From: Bacillota bacterium
GTDB taxonomy: Bacteria; Bacillota_I; Bacilli_A; RF39; UBA660
Reading direction: 5' to 3'
NCBI GenBank assembly: GCA_015059365.1
Contig: SVAO01000005.1
Span: forward strand, 16,343 to 80,342
Length of the DNA: 64,000 nucleotides
In this document: in pieces, positions 60,874-64,000 of the stretch
Layout: every line of letters starts with the position of its first letter
Numbering within the stretch: the first letter of the stretch is position 1
Translations under genes and position numbers: made by a program
Notes under the pieces: model-generated
Seen by the model: only the letters and a program-made list of their open reading frames with translations
Database searches by the model: none
Told to the model about the DNA's origin: nothing

Positions 60874-62946
60874 ATGGCTCGTGAATATGATTTAAAATTA
60901 TATCGTAATATTGGAATAATGGCTCATATCGATGCTGGTAAAACAACATTTACAGAAAGAGTTTTATTCCATACTAAGAAAATCCATAAAATTGGTGAAA
61001 CACATGATGGTGCTGCACAAATGGACTGGATGGAACAAGAGCAAGAACGTGGTATAACAATTACTTCTGCGGCTACTACTGCATTTTGGAGAGGTCATAG
61101 ATTTAATATTATTGATACTCCAGGTCACGTAGACTTTACTGTTGAAGTATCTAGATCACTTCGTGTACTTGATGGAGCTATTGCTCTATTAGACTCTCAA
61201 GCGGGAGTAGAGCCTCAAACTGAAACAGTATGGCGCCAAGCTACTGAATTTAAAGTTCCTCGTATGATTTTCTGTAACAAGATGGATAAAATGGGAGCAA
61301 ACTTTGAATACAGTTTAAAAACAATTGATGATAGATTAGGTGTAAATGCTAAACCTATTGTATGGCCAATTGGTGCTGAAAATGAATTTAGAGGTATTGT
61401 AGATTTATTAACTAGAAAAGCATACGAATACGATGGAAAACCAGAAGAAGAACCAAAAGAAATCGAAATTCCAGCTGAATTAGTTGATATAGTAGAAGAA
61501 AAAAGAACAGAACTTATTGAAGCTGTTGCTGAATTTGATGATGACTTAATGAATCAATATTTAGAAGGTGAAGAAGTAAGTATTGACTTAATTAAAAAGG
61601 CAATTCGTAAAGGAACTCTTGCAGTTGAATTCTTCCCTGTAATGTGTGGAACAGCATTAGGAAATAAATGCGTTAAGTTTGCTCTTGATGCAGTAATTGA
61701 CTACATGCCAAGTCCATTAGACATTGAAGCTATTAAAGGTGTAGATTTAGATGGAAATGAAATTGAAAGAAAACCATCTGATAACGAACCATTTGCAGCA
61801 TTAGCATTTAAAGTTATGACAGATCCATTTGTTGGAAAACTTACATTCTTCCGTGTATATTCAGGAAAACTTTCTGCAGGTTCTTATGTATCAAATGCAA
61901 CTAAAGATTCTAAAGAAAGAGTAGGACGTATCCTTCAAATGCACGCTAATAACCGTACAGAAATTACAGAAGTTCTTGCTGGTGATATAGCTGCTGCAGT
62001 AGGATTAAAAAACACTACTACTGGAGACACATTATGTGATGAGAAGAAAGCTTGTATTCTAGAAAGTATGGAATTCCCTGAACCAGTTATTGAAGTTGCT
62101 GTTGAGCCAAAATCAAAAGCTGATCAAGATAAAATGGGACTTGCACTTCAAAAACTTGCTGAAGAAGATCCAACATTTAGAGCAAGTACAAACCATGAAA
62201 CAGGTCAAACAATCATCGCTGGTATGGGTGAGTTACACTTAGATATCATCGTTGATCGTATGAGAAGAGAATTCAATGTTGATGCAAACATTGGTAAACC
62301 TCAAGTATCTTACCGTGAAACATTAACAGCTACTGCTGATTGTGAAGGTAAATACATTAAACAATCTGGTGGTCGTGGACAATACGGTCACGTATGGATT
62401 AAGTTTGAACCAAATCCTGATAAAGGATATGAGTTCGTTGATGCAGTTGTTGGTGGTGTAGTTCCTCGTGAATACATTCCAGTAACAGATAAAGGATTAC
62501 AAGATGCTATGAAAACTGGTGTTTTAGCTGGATATCCTATGGTAGATGTTAAAGCAACATTATTTGATGGTTCTTACCACGATGTTGACTCTAGTGAAAT
62601 GGCATTTAAAATCGCTGCATCTATGGCTTTAAAAGAAGCTAAAAATAAATGTAAACCAATCTTACTTGAACCAATTATGAAGGTACAAGTAGTTGTTCCA
62701 GATGAATATTTAGGAAACGTTATGGGAGATATTACTTCTCGCCGTGGACGTCCATTAGGTCAAGAATCTCGTGGAAATGCTCTTGCAATTGATGCAATGG
62801 TACCACTTTCTGAAATGTTTGGATATGCAACTAGCCTACGTTCAAATACTCAAGGACGTGGAACATTTACAATGGTATTTGATCATTATGAAGAAGTACC
62901 AAGAAATATTGCTGAAGAAATTATAAAGAAAAACGGTGGCAACTAA
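60874..62946 (+). CDS. fusA: Elongation factor G
   Basis: [46 protein letters not shown], full-length 690 aa. Confidence 0.99.
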   Translation: MAREYDLKLYRNIGIMAHIDAGKTTFTERVLFHTKKIHKIGETHDGAAQMDWMEQEQERGITITSAATTAFWRGHRFNIIDTPGHVDFTVEVSRSLRVLDGAIALLDSQAGVEPQTETVWRQATEFKVPRMIFCNKMDKMGANFEYSLKTIDDRLGVNAKPIVWPIGAENEFRGIVDLLTRKAYEYDGKPEEEPKEIEIPAELVDIVEEKRTELIEAVAEFDDDLMNQYLEGEEVSIDLIKKAIRKGTLAVEFFPVMCGTALGNKCVKFALDAVIDYMPSPLDIEAIKGVDLDGNEIERKPSDNEPFAALAFKVMTDPFVGKLTFFRVYSGKLSAGSYVSNATKDSKERVGRILQMHANNRTEITEVLAGDIAAAVGLKNTTTGDTLCDEKKACILESMEFPEPVIEVAVEPKSKADQDKMGLALQKLAEEDPTFRASTNHETGQTIIAGMGELHLDIIVDRMRREFNVDANIGKPQVSYRETLTATADCEGKYIKQSGGRGQYGHVWIKFEPNPDKGYEFVDAVVGGVVPREYIPVTDKGLQDAMKTGVLAGYPMVDVKATLFDGSYHDVDSSEMAFKIAASMALKEAKNKCKPILLEPIMKVQVVVPDEYLGNVMGDITSRRGRPLGQESRGNALAIDAMVPLSEMFGYATSLRSNTQGRGTFTMVFDHYEEVPRNIAEEIIKKNGGN

Positions 62947-62994
62947 TTAAAAATATTAAGTATTAGTAAAGCCGAATATAAATAAAATGATTGA

Positions 62995-63029
62995 AACTAG
63001 ATAAAAATACTTGATATTTTTATCTAGTT
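62995..63029. repeat. Perfect 15-bp inverted repeat between fusA and tuf
   Basis: AACTAGATAAAAATA-cttga-TATTTTTATCTAGTT. Confidence 0.9.
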
Positions 63030-63072
63030 GATATAAAATTAAATAGAAAGTTAAATTAAGGAGGAAATTATA

Positions 63073-64000
63073 ATGGCAAAACAAAAATTTGATCGTTCAA
63101 AACCACATGTTAACATTGGTACAATTGGACACGTTGATCATGGTAAAACAACTTTAACAGCTGCTATTTCTAACCACTTAGCTGGTAAAAATGGTAATGA
63201 AAGAGTAGATTTTGCTAATATCGACAAAGCACCTGAAGAAAGAGAACGTGGTATTACAATTAATACTTCACATATTGAATATAGTACTGAAAACAGACAC
63301 TATGCTCACGTTGACTGTCCAGGACATGCTGACTATGTAAAAAATATGATTACTGGTGCAGCTCAAATGGATGGAGCAATCTTAGTTATTGCTGCAACTG
63401 ATGGACCTATGGCTCAAACTCGTGAACATATCTTACTTGCTCGTCAAGTTGGTGTACCTCGTATGGTAGTTTTCATGAACAAATGTGATATGGTTGATGA
63501 TGCTGAATTATTAGATTTAGTAGAAATGGAAATTCGTGAATTATTAAGCGAATATGGATTTGATGGAGACAATACTCCAATTATTCGTGGATCTGCATTA
63601 AAAGCTCTTGAAGGAGATGCTACATGGTCTGCTAAGATCGATGAATTAATGGATTCTGTTGATACATGGATTGAAACTCCAGCTCGTGATATTGATAAAC
63701 CATTCTTAATGCCAATCGAAGATGTATTCACAATTACAGGTCGTGGTACAGTTGTTACAGGACGTGTTGAACGTGGACAATTAAGATTAAATGACGAAGT
63801 TGAAATCGTTGGTATCAAAGATACTAGAAAAGCGGTTGTTACAGGAATCGAAATGTTCCGTAAACAATTAGATTATGCTGAAAGTGGAGATAATGCCGGA
63901 GTATTATTACGTGGTATTAACCGTGAAGATGTAGAACGTGGTCAAGTATTAGCTAAACCAGGAAGCGTTACACCTCATACAAAATTCAAAGCTCAAGTTT
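63073..64000 (+). CDS. tuf: Elongation factor Tu (3' truncated by window)
   Basis: [32 protein letters not shown]...[26 protein letters not shown]; frame open to window end, absent from track because there is no stop. Confidence 0.98.
   Translation, partial: MAKQKFDRSKPHVNIGTIGHVDHGKTTLTAAISNHLAGKNGNERVDFANIDKAPEERERGITINTSHIEYSTENRHYAHVDCPGHADYVKNMITGAAQMDGAILVIAATDGPMAQTREHILLARQVGVPRMVVFMNKCDMVDDAELLDLVEMEIRELLSEYGFDGDNTPIIRGSALKALEGDATWSAKIDELMDSVDTWIETPARDIDKPFLMPIEDVFTITGRGTVVTGRVERGQLRLNDEVEIVGIKDTRKAVVTGIEMFRKQLDYAESGDNAGVLLRGINREDVERGQVLAKPGSVTPHTKFKAQV

Noticed and set aside
63444-63818. Minus-strand 124-aa ORF at window end
   Set aside because: Lies antisense to tuf, which is clearly coding on the plus strand.

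Overview
This is a 64 kb, AT-rich, mostly housekeeping chromosomal segment. It looks like a non-sporulating, low-GC Firmicutes/Bacilli-type genome. TGA is used as a stop (e.g. trmD, rsmC-like, lspA), so genetic code 11 applies rather than the Mollicutes code. Core blocks are: partial cysK, cysS, truB, rpsO-pnp; sufC-sufBD-sufS; RNase J; rimM-trmD; murD-eno-ftsK; radC-mreC-mreD; glmS with its ribozyme; secE-nusG-rplK-rplA-rplJ-rplL-rpoB-rpoC; lspA-rluD-rhomboid; rpsL-rpsG-fusA-tuf (tuf truncated by the window end). RNA features are tRNA-Glu(CUC), tRNA-Arg(CCU), the glmS ribozyme, ribosomal-protein leaders (S15, L11/L1, L10), and a well-delimited minus-strand ncRNA (candidate 6S RNA) between sufS and rnjA. 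Accessory loci worth study are: a split HipA-like kinase pair (HipS-like + HipT-like, no HipB seen); an adjacent island of CotH kinase/lamin-tail protein, VTC-type polyphosphate polymerase, DUF4956 membrane protein, a 38-aa TM protein and an NAGPA-type phosphodiester glycosidase; a SUF cluster lacking sufU and full-length sufB; an orphan secreted dockerin protein behind a near-consensus promoter; an ATP-grasp (D123/R2K-like) protein; and a gene whose Shine-Dalgarno points to an ATA start codon. No CRISPR array, IS element or prophage was seen. All family calls come from reading the translations, not from searches.
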